Assembly: GCA_963971535.1 (NCBI GenBank)
Contig: OZ020591.1
Location: 19,857,790-19,921,789 of the forward strand
DNA length: 64,000 bases
Source: Notolepis coatsorum
Lineage: Eukaryota; Chordata; Actinopteri; Aulopiformes; Paralepididae
Reading direction: 5' to 3'
Under the pieces are notes generated by a model. That model had not been told where the DNA came from. It made no database searches and saw nothing but the letters and a program-made list of their open reading frames with translations. The position numbers and the translations under genes are program-made. Position 1 is the first letter of the stretch. The number at the start of each line of letters is the position of its first letter. This document shows positions 19,895 to 29,941 of this stretch, piece after piece.

Positions 19895-21183
19895 TGTTGT
19901 GAAGGGCCAGATTAAAGCTGAGAATCTACGTTTATTGTTTTATATACCTTGTATATTATTTATATATATAAGTTATATCCCTTTAAGCCTGCGTTTGAAT
20001 CCTAGTAATATTCACTTTCCTCATTGGATAATGTCCTTGACGTTCTCTGCGCCAGACAACGCGCCCCTGAAGTCAGGTTCAAAGGCGAGTCTGGGCATGT
20101 TGGAACATGCCTGGTGCCGGCGCATTGATCCGAGACGAGAGCTGAGGCTTGGCACTAGAAAGCCACTTAAGTATATATATCGTGGAAGGCGCGAGCAGCA
20201 GCAGTTCGGTGATTCTAATGTAGTGTGAAGCAGTTCGTCTAAACAGAGTGTTGTGAACCTAACGTGCGAAGTGAATAGTAAAAGTGTCAGAGTTAATGCA
20301 GTAACGTCAAGTTCGACTTAGCTTAATGTGAAGTAAAGAGTCGTCATTTAGTGTGAATCGTGTTACAGCAGTTCGTTCGGTGTGCAGCATTACCCAGCAG
20401 TTCGTTCATTTAGTAACTAGTGACACCTTAGCAAGTGTGCGTGGACTTAGTAGTTAGTGCCAGTACACAAGGAGGGCCTAGTCGTGGACCTACTGGACAT
20501 GTGCATATTGGAACCTACGGCGGCGATTGCAGAACCAGTATTGGTTGGATTATAGTGATTGTGGAACGTACTACCCTTGGAGAAGAGCCTCGTTAATACC
20601 CACTGTCGTTTGGATTTAACCACCTTGAAGATCTTACTTCGGGCTAGCTTCGAGGACCGAAGCTGGCTGGCTATCGTCATTGCTATCGGGCAATTGGATT
20701 ACAGCTATTGCTTTGTTGCTGAGCATTTGGATTACAAGGACTGGATCTATACGAGAACCCCTTCTTCTTCAATTGAACAGACTGAGTATCCGAACATTCT
20801 TCTTTCCGCCAGAGCTTACATCTCTGGGAGGACACCCCCTGTCTCCAGCGGTACCATCGTTTCCCCCTATAGTGCCATCCTACGCCAGTCTGCGTTTAGT
20901 CTAGTACCCCATCGTAGGAATTATTCATTCCAACTGACTTTGCTACTGACTGACTTTATTCATATTCTTCGCCATACAAGCGCAACCTTAATTCCCATTC
21001 TGTACAATTGCTGCATAATAATAAATATTCTAAATGATATTTCTTTGTCACCATGCCGTATTATTCTGAGTGTCTGCCATATTATAACTGTACTTTCTGG
21101 CAAGTAATAATAATGATAATTAGCAGTGGTTTAATCTATCACAATCTTTAATACAGTCAGGGTTTTGTAACCCCTCAGTTACA
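19895..21183 (+). repeat. 3' LTR of the BEL/Pao element
   Basis: 1289 bp, nearly identical to the 5' LTR. The visible differences are scattered substitutions and one extra CTT at about 20766. It begins TGTTGTGAAGGGCC directly after GGAGGCGGC and ends CAGTTACA before the CTAGT duplication. Confidence 0.92.
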
Positions 21184-22178
21184 CTAGTCATCAACTGTCT
21201 ACGGCAACGCTCTCTCTCTCTCTCGCTCTCTCGCTCTCTCTCTTGCTCTCGCTCTCTCTCTCTACGTTCAATATGATTTAAAGCCAAACGTTACAGTATA
21301 AATACTAACTGGATAGTTGATAAACATTTAATTTCATTATCTGAAATATTCTAAAAATCATTAATTCTGCTATAAGCCATTATCCCTTTGTGTGTGATTA
21401 TTATTTTCTCAGTCAAAGTCAAAAAGAAAAACAGAAACAACACGTTTGTCATCGGTAGTAAATCAATGCGATTGTGGACTCTGATGAGGACATGATTGAG
21501 GAGGTTTAAGTTAGGTTTATAAAACCTTCACATTTTATTATGTTCTGTTAAATCCTGCAAAGAGGGTAGAGTGAGGAGTCTGATGATGTTTAACAGTAGG
21601 TTACAATTTAAGCTTAAGATTGAATTGACATGTATTGATTAATCAATCATCAATGAATATATTAAAATTAGCTTAAAATCTTACTCTGGCCTCTTATTTA
21701 AGTGTATTCTTCAACACAATACCTTATCTACTTGAAATTTACTGATTTTTATATATATATATATATGTGACACAAAAATGCGTTTTTTGGCTGGTAAGAA
21801 ATATGCTTGGCGGGTAGATTTTTCCCATCTACCCGCCACTGGCCGGTGAGTCAAAGTTAATTTCGTGCCCTGAATGCAACTACAGTTCAATAGATTAAAT
21901 TAGTTCTCAAATACATAATTTTTATTTAAGTGTATAGTTAATAATAGTTTTTTTTACAGTTTTTGTATTTTCTGATATGGGGGCTCAACAATAAATGATA
22001 AATGACAATCAGAAATGTCAAGTTGCATGTTGTTATTCTAACCAGCTTAGTTCTGTTGCATTTCCAATTAATTTATTTAAATGATAAATGTATCAGGAAT
22101 CGATAAAGAATCGGATCGATAAGCAGAATTGATAATGGAATCGTATCGATAAAATCAATTCCCATCCCTACTGGTGAT

Positions 22179-23026
22179 ACTAAATCCAAATTGAACTTGG
22201 GCATTTGAAAGATAATATGTATATATATTAGTGCTGTCAATCGATAAAAATATTTAATCTGATTCATCGCATGATTGTCCATAGTTAACCCACGATTAAT
22301 CGCAAATTAATCGCATTTAAAAAAAAATTGTATCTACCTTAAACAGATATTTTTTAAGTTCCGAGTTTTAATACTCTTATCAACATGAGTCAACAAATGC
22401 TTGCGCCTTTATGCAGCCATTTAAAGGCCAACTTGCAGGTTAAACCCTACTCTTCAATTATGGGTAGTTTACATCATTGGTATCTAATTTCATTATTTAT
22501 TTTTTTCCATTTGACGCCGGAAATGCCACTCAGAAAGGGTTAAAAAGGTCCACGCACGAATAACATGCACAGAGCAAATGAAAAAGCTTATCAGACGCTA
22601 GCAGGGCTGTGACGTCACTCCAGGCAACTTATGCCTTATGCCCGTCCGGGTCATAGTACTACTGGCTATATGGCTCTGGCTAACGTTACCCCGCTAACTA
22701 CTACTATTGCCGTGTCCATAAGTTCCCTGGCAGAATACTTGTGAGGACAAAGGTATACAAAGAGGAGAGAACTATTTTAAATCTGGCATTTATGCCGGCT
22801 AGCAAGCTACACGTCACGGCATGTTGATACGATAGTAGCCCCTCGGAAAGCACTCTGTTCATCACAGTCACGAAACGGGCTACCACGATAGAGAGAGAGA
22901 GAGAGAGAATGGCAATAGCGAATAAAAGAAATACCGTGAGAAAAACGTAGATCTACGTTTCCAGCACTCAACGATCGGGCGACAGAAATGTAGTTCTACG
23001 TTAACGGCACCGGATGTGTTAAGAGG
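22179..23026. other. Unassigned, with a hAT-like left end and a TTAA-type right end
   Basis: 22232-22320 starts TTAGTGCTGTCAATCGATAA and contains CGATTAATCGC repeats, as in hAT-type ends; no matching right end was found. 22990-23018 (GTTAACGGCACCGGATGTGTTAA) looks like the right end of a TTAA-type element. No gene is seen. Confidence 0.35.
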
Positions 23027-23029
23027 TTA

Positions 23030-23104
23030 AGTCTCCTGATGTGATCTGTTTAGGTCTCCTGATGTGATCTGTTTAGGTCTCCTGATGTGATCTGTTTATG
23101 TCTC
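23030..23104. repeat. 23-bp tandem repeat, three copies
   Basis: Unit GTCTCCTGATGTGATCTGTTTAG, followed by a partly matching GTCTCCCAATGCGTGAGG that begins the palindrome to the right. Confidence 0.85.
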
Positions 23105-23730
23105 CCAATGCGTGAGGTTATGAATTTACCGGCGCAGGTTCTTGTAAATCCTTTTGATTTTCAAGAATCGGCACCAACCGTGTGGGTAAATTCTAGGGAT
23201 GCACCGATCCGATATTGGTATCGGTATCGGCCGCCAATATCAGTAAAATAGCTGGATCGGGTATCGGTAAAAAAATATATATATATAATAAATAACAATT
23301 CAGTACATTTATATCTATGTGTTAATTTGTTACATTTCATTTCACTAAGTTAGGAAAGTAATGTTTTAAGTCAAGCCTGATGTTGCCTTGCACAAAAGAA
23401 TGATCCCAGTCTCTTCCACACAGTGACAGTGAGGCATACAGTTTATTAATTTAATGAATGAAGTTTATTTTCTGTCTTGTTTACAACAAATCAAAAACAC
23501 ACTTGTGATCCTTTACAATTCTTAAAAACAAAATATATTTTAATAAAAAAGAAAAACTTTGATTTAAATAATATTTGATTTTTGGAGATATTTTTTTTAA
23601 CAATGGGTATTGGATCGGTATCGGTATTGGCCGATACCCAGACCCAGGTATCGGGACTGAAAAAGTCGGATCGGTGCATCCCTAGTAAATTCATAACCTC
23701 ACGCACCAGGAGACCTAAACAGATGTCTAC
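23098..23730. repeat. Palindromic element split by a hAT insertion
   Basis: The left arm (GTCTCCCAATGCGTGAGGTT, ATGAATTTACC) and right arm (GGTAAATTCATAACCTCACG, CACCAGGAGACCTAAACAGA) are inverted copies, with about 60 bp between them once the hAT at 23194-23684 is removed. It is probably a miniature inverted-repeat element; its superfamily is undetermined. Confidence 0.65.
23194..23684. mobile_element. hAT miniature element (TAGGGATGCACCGATCCG)
   Basis: 491 bp, from TAGGGATGCACCGATCCG to CGGATCGGTGCATCCCTA, with an exact 8-bp duplication GTAAATTC (23186-23193, 23685-23692). It has subterminal GGTATCGG repeats on both sides and an AT-rich core without coding capacity. Confidence 0.92.
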
Positions 23731-23934
23731 ATTGCAAGACAATGAACTGACCATAAACAGGAACGTCTACCAGCTAACGTTATATATCTTGTATATCTTG
23801 TCTCAAATTCTAATCACTTTTCCCACCTGTAAAATAAAATGTGTTTAGTGCTTACGTCAGCATGTCCCAGTGAGTGGCATTCAAATTCCAACCAATAATA
23901 TAACATCTTTTTGATATGTCCCCCCTCCCAAACT

Positions 23935-23935
<1 letters not shown>

Positions 23936-24029
<94 letters not shown>
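23936..24029. repeat. (TAA)n microsatellite
   Basis: About 30 uninterrupted copies of TAA/AAT, directly abutting the 3' UTR end of a LINE at 24030, and so possibly seeded by that LINE's tail. Confidence 0.95.
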
Positions 24030-24030
<1 letters not shown>

Positions 24031-24329
24031 ATTTTATTTGGAGGCGCCTTTCAAAACACCCAAGGTCACCTTACAGGGCATAAAAACAAAACAGTCAAGA
24101 TTAAAAACAATGATCTTGGCAAAAGTGTCAGTGGAGTTAAAAACAAGACAAACAATGTATAAGTATGAAATATAAAACGGTGGCACACAGGGTACAGTTA
24201 TGGTGAGTATGCCCAGTATGCAAGGCAGTTAAAAGACAAGGTTAAGAAAAGATTAAGACAAACAACAAGAAGTATAAAAAACAGTGAAGTTAAAATAACA
24301 GACAAACAAACAGCAGGGGGTATTGGGCA

Positions 24330-24693
24330 GTGATGGAGGTTATAGTGAATATGCGAGTTTGAACAGATGGGGTTTCAATTGTGATCTGAATGATGGGAGT
24401 GTGTCTGACTGTCGGATGTGTGGGGGCAGGGAGTTCCAGAGTCTGGGAGCCGAGCAGCTGAACGCTCAGGCACCCATGGTGCTGAAGCGTGAGCTGGGGA
24501 TGGATAAGAGTCCAGTAGAGGATGAGCGGAGGGTGCGGGAGGGGGTGTGGTCCTGGAGGAGGTCAGTGATGTAGGTGGGGGCTAGATTGTGGAGGGCTTT
24601 GAAGGTGAGTAAGAGGTTTTTGAAATCAATCCGGTAGTGCACAGGGAGCCAGTGTAGTTGAATGAGGATGTGAATGTCAATCAGAAATGTCAA
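24330..24693 (-). pseudogene. LINE C reverse transcriptase C-terminal fragment
   Basis: The minus-strand reading shows LHWLPVHYRIDFKNLLLTFK, ALHNLAPTYITDLLQDHTPS, RTLRSS and a GLLSIPSSRFSTMGA segment, a well-known C-terminal region of L2/CR1-type RT proteins. Frame changes follow after the open part (24466-24693), while sense continues towards 24330 (SAPRLWNSLP-like text in another frame). The RT palm is absent. It is non-functional. Confidence 0.75.
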
Positions 24694-24863
24694 GTTGCAT
24701 GTTGTTATTCTAACCAGCTTAGTTCTGTTGCATTTCCAATTTATTTATTTAAATTATACATTTATCAGGGACCGATAAGGGGATGGATAAAGAATCGAAT
24801 CGATAAGCAGAATCGATAATGGAATCATTCGTATCGATAAAATCTTATCAATTCCCATCCCTA
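24676..24863. mobile_element. hAT right-end fragment of the 11938-22170 family
   Basis: It matches the last 165 bp of that element: CAGAAATGTCAAGTTGCATG, AATCGATAAGCAGAATCGAT, ending TTCCCATCCCTA. It carries a small insertion (GGGGATGGATAAAGA). No left end is present here, so it is a truncated copy. Confidence 0.8.
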
Positions 24864-25015
24864 GAGGAGAGGCAGTTGTTATAGTGATTCACCAGGTCAG
24901 CAGGGGAGGGGGATGGGGGAGGGCTGGGGTAGGAATTGATCAGGGTGGTGAGATATGTGGGTTTAATATTTTTAATATTTCTGAAGGAGATGTGTAGCAC
25001 TTATGTCACCTACTT

Positions 25016-25590
25016 GTAACGGCTGTACAGCTGTAAATCACTACCCACCTTCAAAAACACTCTCAAAGAACACTTACGGGAGACTGCAATTCAAAACTGG
25101 CCCCTACAAATGTCCTAACCCAGTTGTACAATAAAGACCAAGCATGGCTTTGTCAGTATTCCAATGTACAGCCCCACCCAACCCCACCCCACCTACCCAA
25201 CCTCCTCCAAGGTACAGTGTCCCCCCCCCCTACCCACCCCCCCCCCCCCCCCACCTCCAATGTACAGCCCCACCCCACCTACCCAACCTCCCCAATGCAC
25301 AGTTTCTATGTCAAATGTATATACTCTTCTTCTGGATTTTTTTAGTATCACAAACAGTACTGTATTTGAAAATCTGGTATGTCATAAATGTATAGATGTA
25401 GCAGTACTGTATCTGTATGTCATGTGTGTCATATGATGAATTGAAAATGGGGGACCCTGATGGAAACAAGACGAAAGTCTTTCTCAGGTCTGCATCCTCT
25501 TAACAATTGTATGTATTGAGCTGTACTGAACTGTACCCATTCTGCAATTTTTTAATAAACTTTTCAATCAATCAATCAATCAATCTGTTC
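25016..25590 (+). mobile_element. LINE family A, 3' fragment on the plus strand
   Basis: It encodes the last 25 or so RT residues (25039-25117, ending at a TAA near 25117), then a 3' UTR with a C-rich minisatellite (25165-25290, including two runs of C) and the terminal module GGGGGACCCTGATGGAAACA, TCTGCATCCTCTTAACAATT. The end is (AATC)n at 25565-25585. It is the mirror of the copy at 390-1360. Confidence 0.85.
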
Positions 25591-25875
25591 GCCACGGGCA
25601 CAGTTCTAGGTACGAAACGAGGAGAGGAGTAATATACACAATATAAGAATAGTCGACCAGAGACAGAGTTATAACAATAACCAGTGTTTATTTGAATGCA
25701 CGCTAGCTAGACATACATAATACATACAGACGTATAGTGCAAGGTAGTAGTGGAAGTATCCCTTTTAGGTTCTTTCTGTAACCTCTCCTTTCGGGAGGGT
25801 TACTTCGATATCTAGTCCTAGATTGATTAGATCAACACATTAGGTTTGGTTCAGATGTCTCTGAGGTTATCTATA
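25591..25875. other. Unassigned; possibly LTR-like sequence
   Basis: AT-rich, with TTTATTTGAATGCACGC near 25688 and a short inverted CTCTCCTTTCGGGAGGGTTA. No coding signal and no confirmed repeat boundaries. Confidence 0.3.
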
Positions 25876-25883
25876 GCTAAAAG

Positions 25884-26776
25884 TAGGGATGCCCCGATCG
25901 ATCGGCCACCGATCGGTATCGGCCGATACTCAGTATAAATATGCAATCTGTGAATTCCGATAATGAGTCATATTCGCCGATCGCGGAAACCGATCAAGCA
26001 AAGCTCTCACTCGCTGTCTGTCTCAGACACACACGACCTGCAAACTGCCGCTGCTCCTCCTCCCTAGCCCCGCCCGCCCCGTGTAGAGTTTGTAAACAAA
26101 GAGGACTGTAGTGCATTCGACCTGCGCTAACGTTAGCTACCTAGCTATCGTTACTGTTTAAACAAAATTACCCAGTCAACTATTCACGTTTAGTAGGCAT
26201 TGTCTAACGGTATTTAGCCGGCTAGCTACCGATAGCTCCTGATATAGTAGTCCATGTTCATACCTCCGTTAGCTTGCGTTAGCTGACGTTAGTTTACTGT
26301 TCAAAACGAAATGTCCCATTGAACTAAAGTTCTGTCTTAACGTCATCTAGCCGGCTAGCAGTAGCTACAGATGGCTCTTGATATCAATGTCTTATAACAT
26401 TGATTTAATGCGTATTCGAGCTGAGGGCTTGCTGAATGTGAAATGACCAAAGCACTAACGTTACCAATAGGGTCCCGCTGCAGCGCCGGAGAATCCTTTT
26501 TGGAGCTGGAGGCTACTAGAGTACACACAGACAGTGGAGCTGTTTGCAGATAGCGAGCATTTTGACTTGTTGCGTGGTGGCGATGTCTCGCAGATAATAC
26601 AAGTACAAGTCTAATTATATAATGTATATATTTTATTAAAAAAAAAGTTTTATATAAAATAATTTTTAATTTCTTTTTAATCAAAAACAATCGGTATCGG
26701 ATCGGTATCGGCCGATATGGCTCACGACGATCGGTGATCGGTATCGGTGGCAAAAAACGTGATCGGGGCATCCCTA
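25884..26776. mobile_element. hAT element (TAGGGATGCCCCGATCGATC)
   Basis: 893 bp, with ends TAGGGATGCCCCGATC and GATCGGGGCATCCCTA and an exact 8-bp duplication GCTAAAAG (25876-25883, 26777-26784). Subterminal CGGTATCGGCCGATA repeats occur on both sides. A frame of about 138 codons on the minus strand has no transposase motif. Sequence near 26510-26590 (GTGGAGCTGTTTGCAGATAG) recurs inverted at 61995-62100. Confidence 0.92.
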
Positions 26777-26784
26777 GCTAAAAG

Positions 26785-28330
26785 CTAGATTCAAGATTGG
26801 ATATTAGACGTATCCTTTTATCATCGGTAAACTCTATTTCAGTTTATCATTTCACTAGGTAAATGTCTAAACATATTAATTTAAACCTTTAAATGCGCAG
26901 GGAACGCAAATACCTTAATAGGTGAAATGCTCCTTTAAACTCTTCCTTGGAAGGTGTAACACAACAAAAGTACAATTGGAATATTCTAGGTTATGGGAAT
27001 GCAATTACCTTTTTAGGTGAAATTACCCTTTAAACCTTCTTTCTTTACAGGAGAACCATCAGTGTTCAACTATAATCAATGGGTCTCATTCCCGAAAATG
27101 TTTCAAAGATATATTCTGGAAGACTTATCTTGGAACCACTGAGACATAATCAATGACAAGTTCTGAGTCCTGAACGTGCTGGTAATATGTCTTAAGTGGC
27201 TGAAAAGGTTGCCCATATATCCCATATATCAAATTAAATCAATTCAAATACAAAAGACAATATCAAAATAACAAAAGGTGAACGGGGTCGAAGCCCTTGG
27301 AATGTCCTTGTGTTCTTGTTCAATCAGTTCAATCCGTGGAAGTTCCTATAATTCAAGTTCAATCAGTTCAATCCTACCGGACCGTTGAGGCAACAGGGGT
27401 TGAGCAACAGGGGTGTTCCAATCAGGCTGGCATTAGCCTTGAGCTATATCAGGGGTTCAGTGGGTTGGCTCGCCATCTTGTATCGTCCGACACACCGCCT
27501 CCTCCCCTCGTGGGCACACGTGGTGATGGATGGACTCCTGGAACTGCTCCCAGGGTGGAACGGGGTGCTAGGAAAAACCTGGCCTGCGTGCAAGCAGGCA
27601 TTCAGAAAATAAAAACGATTTACCATCTTTTATCGCTTCATCATCTTTTCATTGCTTTCAGAATGAATAATCAATCAGGTTACTTTTAGCTATGCTAAGC
27701 ACGTGGAAATGTCCACCTGTCCCATGCTAAGTTAGGCTAAAGTGCGCTAGCATATGGGACATTCCTCACGTTCCATATTAAACTCTCAAAAACATTCAAA
27801 ATGTATATAGACATTGTTCTTATCGTACAGCATATCAATACAATTATAAGTACTTCTGAGATGGTTCCTTTAACCAAATTGAGCTTGGGGCAGTTCATGC
27901 ATGACTCAGAATGAAGCTACGTTAATTAGCTTTAACGTTATTGGCGTGTAGCATGAAGCTAACCATTTTTGTACACTCGACAATTTAATAGCGCACAATA
28001 TTGATTTAACTCACCAAAACCGCAGGCTACAGCTACTTTACTGCAATGCTTCTTCGGTTTTGCAACTGGGGGAATCTTTTATAACTGTTTGATAACTGTT
28101 TTTATCATGCTCTTTCATCTAGTTATCCAGCTCTGTTCAAGTGCGGCTTCTCCGTGGAATGAGTGTCTGCACATGCGTAGCGCGAGACTCTGTAACGTTG
28201 AGACGTTGTAAGGCAAGGCGTGCGCCGTAAAGCAAAACGTGGCTGTCGCACATCTATCTCACTCACGTCATGACGCGAATTAAAGGGCAATGCCGTAATT
28301 CAAAGGACTTGGTACCCAATAATATTAACT
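26785..28330. other. Unassigned 1.5-kb stretch
   Basis: No protein match is recognised; the longest frames (up to 130 codons at 27297-27689) contain no motif. There are short direct repeats such as TTCAATCAGTTCAATCC (27318, 27357). 28310-28410 holds three imperfect copies of ATTAACTACTTATGTTCTTA. Old retroelement sequence is likely but not shown. Confidence 0.35.
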
Positions 28331-28406
28331 ACTTATGTTCTTACATAATATACTTTAACTGCTTATGTTCTTATCCAATGGCATTAACTATTTATGTTCT
28401 TATAAC

Positions 28407-28800
28407 TTAAATAGTTATGAATCTGAAACCTGGGTTACAGATGCGCCGTTGTTCTTTGGTTTTAGAAAGGGGGGCCTGAATGTCGAAGAGCGCGGCTTTG
28501 TGGTCGGAGATGGGGAACTCAGTGAGAAAAACAGCAGAAGGCTTTGGTGGTCTGTAGATGGTAACAATGTCGTGGGTTTGGGGCCTGTGAGTTTTACAGC
28601 TAAACATTCAAAAGAGGAGTGGTGGGGGATAGTGACAGCACTGCAGTGACTTTAATGTTCTCACGGTACAGCACAGAAAGCCCCCCCCCTTCCAGTGCCA
28701 CAGGGTTGACTAATATAGGCATAACCTGGAGGGACGGCTGCATTGAGCTGGGAGAAATCATTAGGCTGTTGCCAGGTCTCAGTGAGGCATAAACAAATCT
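28407..28800 (-). pseudogene. LINE D apurinic-like endonuclease, internally deleted
   Basis: On the minus strand, frames around 28650-28800 read LNAAVPPGYAYISQPCGTG, RGGGLSVLYRE, then VTIYRPPKPSAVFLTEF, then jump to ISDHKAALFDI, the SDHxxxxF box that closes LINE endonuclease domains. The stretch between LTEF and SDHK (normally over 60 residues with catalytic positions) is missing, and stops and frame changes occur. LINE endonucleases nick the target DNA; this one cannot be active. Confidence 0.8.
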
Positions 28801-29302
28801 AGCTTTCTGTCAGCAATAAAATCAGAGACCAGCAGGGCCTTATTAGTGGCGGTGGTGTAGGGGTTAACACTGTCGCCTCACAGCAAGAAGGTCCAGGGTC
28901 CGATTCCCGCTTGGGGACCAGGTTTCCATGATGCCAGGTACTCAGGTGGGGGATCTCCCAGGCCTTTCTGTGTGGAGTTTGCATGTTCTCCCTGTGCTCG
29001 CAAGGGTTCCCCCCCCCCCCGATAAGATAAACGGTGGAAAAACATGCACAACAGATCGCTAACGCTGTGGCGTCCTTGACGAAGATGGACAGGAGCACTT
29101 GGATTGGTCCCCGAGGAGTGGCTCACGTTGAAGCCCTATCTGCTCCCAGCTGCCCATGGGGGGAAGCGTCAATACTTTAGGCAACCAACTTGCGTTCAGC
29201 GTTTCTCTGATTGGCCACGACGCCCATGTGACCGCGGCAGCGCGAGAGAGCGGCAGTGCGGAAATAGGCTGCATTCTATTGCCATGCTCTGCGACAAACT
29301 CT

Positions 29303-29548
29303 AACCTTAACCAACTCCGAAAGAATGCCTAAACTTAAGTACTTAACCCTAACCTTAACCAACTCCGAAAGAATGCCTAAACTTAACCCTAACATTAACC
29401 AACTCCGAAAGAATGCCTAAACTTAACCCTAACCTTAACCAACTCCGAAAGAATGCCTAAACTTAACCCTAACCTTAACCAACTCCAAAAGAATGCCTAA
29501 ACTTAACCATAACCTTAACCAACTCCGAAAGAATGCCTAAACTTAACC
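29303..29548. repeat. 40-bp minisatellite with telomere-like motif
   Basis: About six copies of AACCTTAACCAACTCCGAAA + GAATGCCTAAACTTAACCCT. Each copy junction reads TTAACCCTAACCTTAACC, close to vertebrate telomere repeats, but it is interrupted by non-telomeric sequence, so it is not an interstitial telomere. It lies wholly within the element at 29167-29790. Confidence 0.88.
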
Positions 29549-29609
29549 GGCGAAAGAATGCACGTTTATATAAAGAGATGATAACTAACGTCAAAAAAAA
29601 GAAAAAAAT

Positions 29610-29690
29610 TGAAGTGATTCGAACTTGTCACCAACGCACCGCAGGCTCCACAGCAAGGCGGCGAACCAGTTGAGCTAACCGTCGATGTTA
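29610..29690 (-). other. tRNA-like segment within the MULE-like element
   Basis: The minus strand shows GGTTAGCTCAACTGGTTCGC (box A-like TAGCTCAACTGG) and, about 40 bp later, AAGTTCGAATCACTTC (box B-like GTTCGAATC). The spacing fits a tRNA gene with a variable arm, but the acceptor stem does not pair convincingly. It is a tRNA pseudogene or SINE head, not a working tRNA. Confidence 0.55.
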
Positions 29691-29941
29691 AAACAGGGGG
29701 GATTACGGCTGCATAATGCCGCGGCAGAGCTGCTCTGCTCTGCCGCGGGGGCGTGGCTAGGCGCAAGTTGGTTGCCTGAAGTAATGAAGCTGGGGGGAAG
29801 GACAACGGGATGGGAAAAGTGCAGCGAGACATTTCATCGGCGACTCAGTGCATGTGTGTGTGTGTTCCTGTGGGTCGCCCATCTCGCGTGTGTGTTAAAA
29901 CTGCATGACAAATAAAGACTTCTATTCTTCTAGTCTAACAA

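Larger units (their letters stand above)
12973..21183 (+). mobile_element. BEL/Pao LTR retrotransposon, internally deleted
   Basis: Two LTRs (12973-14258 and 19895-21183) bounded by the 5-bp duplication CTAGT (12968-12972, 21184-21188). Between them lie a candidate primer-binding site just after the 5' LTR (TGGTCCTTCGAGCCGGA, 14260-14276), gag-protease coding sequence, the tail of integrase, and a purine-rich GGAGGCGGC before the 3' LTR. Reverse transcriptase, RNase H and the integrase core are missing. The LTRs differ at roughly 16 positions over 1.29 kb by eye, about 1 per cent, so insertion is fairly recent. An L1-like LINE interrupts it at 14321-16436. Confidence 0.92.
12348..21872. mobile_element. 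hAT element (CAGGGCACGAAATTA), second level
   Basis: Termini CAGGGCACGAAATTA and GTTAATTTCGTGCCCTG with an exact 8-bp duplication AATGCAAC (12340-12347, 21873-21880). Subterminal GGCGGGT/ACCCGCC repeats are mirrored at both ends (12370-12440, 21810-21845). About 1.3 kb is its own sequence; a BEL/Pao retrotransposon fills 12973-21183. A (CT)n microsatellite lies at 21210-21262. Confidence 0.9.
11938..22170. mobile_element. hAT element (TAGGGATGGGAATCG), outermost of a four-level nest
   Basis: Termini TAGGGATGGGAATCG and CAATTCCCATCCCTA with an exact 8-bp duplication CTGGTGAT (11930-11937, 22171-22178). Only about 0.7 kb belongs to this element; the rest is a second hAT with its own cargo. A broken copy of its right end is at 24676-24863 (ATGTCAATCAGAAATGTCAAG to CCATCCCTA), which confirms that the right-hand part is a real dispersed family. 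No transposase frame remains. Confidence 0.9.
24030..25015 (-). mobile_element. LINE family C (L2/CR1-like) 3' end, split by a hAT fragment
   Basis: The 3' end at 24030 starts on the plus strand as ACATTTTATTTGGAGGCGCC, TTTCAAAACACCCAAGGTCA, a common teleost LINE 3' UTR. The RT C-terminus is encoded at 24330-24693 on the minus strand. A hAT right-end fragment occupies 24676-24863, and LINE-like sequence resumes to about 25015. Confidence 0.75.
29167..29790. mobile_element. DNA transposon with 9-10-bp TSD (MULE-like) inside the SINE
   Basis: 624 bp flanked by TGGGGGGAAG at 29157-29166 and 29791-29800. The inverted ends share AGGCAACCAACTTGCG, with a weaker outer match (CGTCAATACTTT and GCTTCATTACTTC). 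A 9- to 10-bp duplication with longish inverted ends suggests a Mutator-like element. The interior carries a 40-bp minisatellite and a tRNA-like segment but no transposase. Confidence 0.7.
28848..29936 (+). mobile_element. tRNA-derived SINE carrying a DNA-transposon insertion
   Basis: The head GGCGGTGGTGTAGGGGTTAA, CACTGTCGCCTCACAGC and box B-like GGTCCGATTCC are tRNA-like, followed by GGCCTTTCTGTGTGGAGTTT, GCATGTTCTCC. The 3' part (29801-29936) ends ATAAAGACTTCTATTCTTCT. A complete sister lies at 50991-51415 on the minus strand, which shows that 29167-29790 is an insertion. The SINE itself sits within the LINE D endonuclease. Confidence 0.85.

Noticed and set aside
26355-26771. 138-codon minus-strand frame as a gene
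   Set aside because: It lies wholly inside a hAT miniature element and translates terminal repeats; no transposase motif.
25591-28330. LTR retrotransposon or endogenous retrovirus
   Set aside because: No paired LTRs, primer site or gag/pol motifs could be found, so it is left unassigned.
29303-29548. Interstitial telomere
   Set aside because: TTAACCC motifs occur once per 40-bp unit and are separated by non-telomeric sequence; the array lies within a transposon.
29610-29690. Functional tRNA gene
   Set aside because: Box-like sequences are present but the acceptor stem does not pair and the anticodon arm is unclear.
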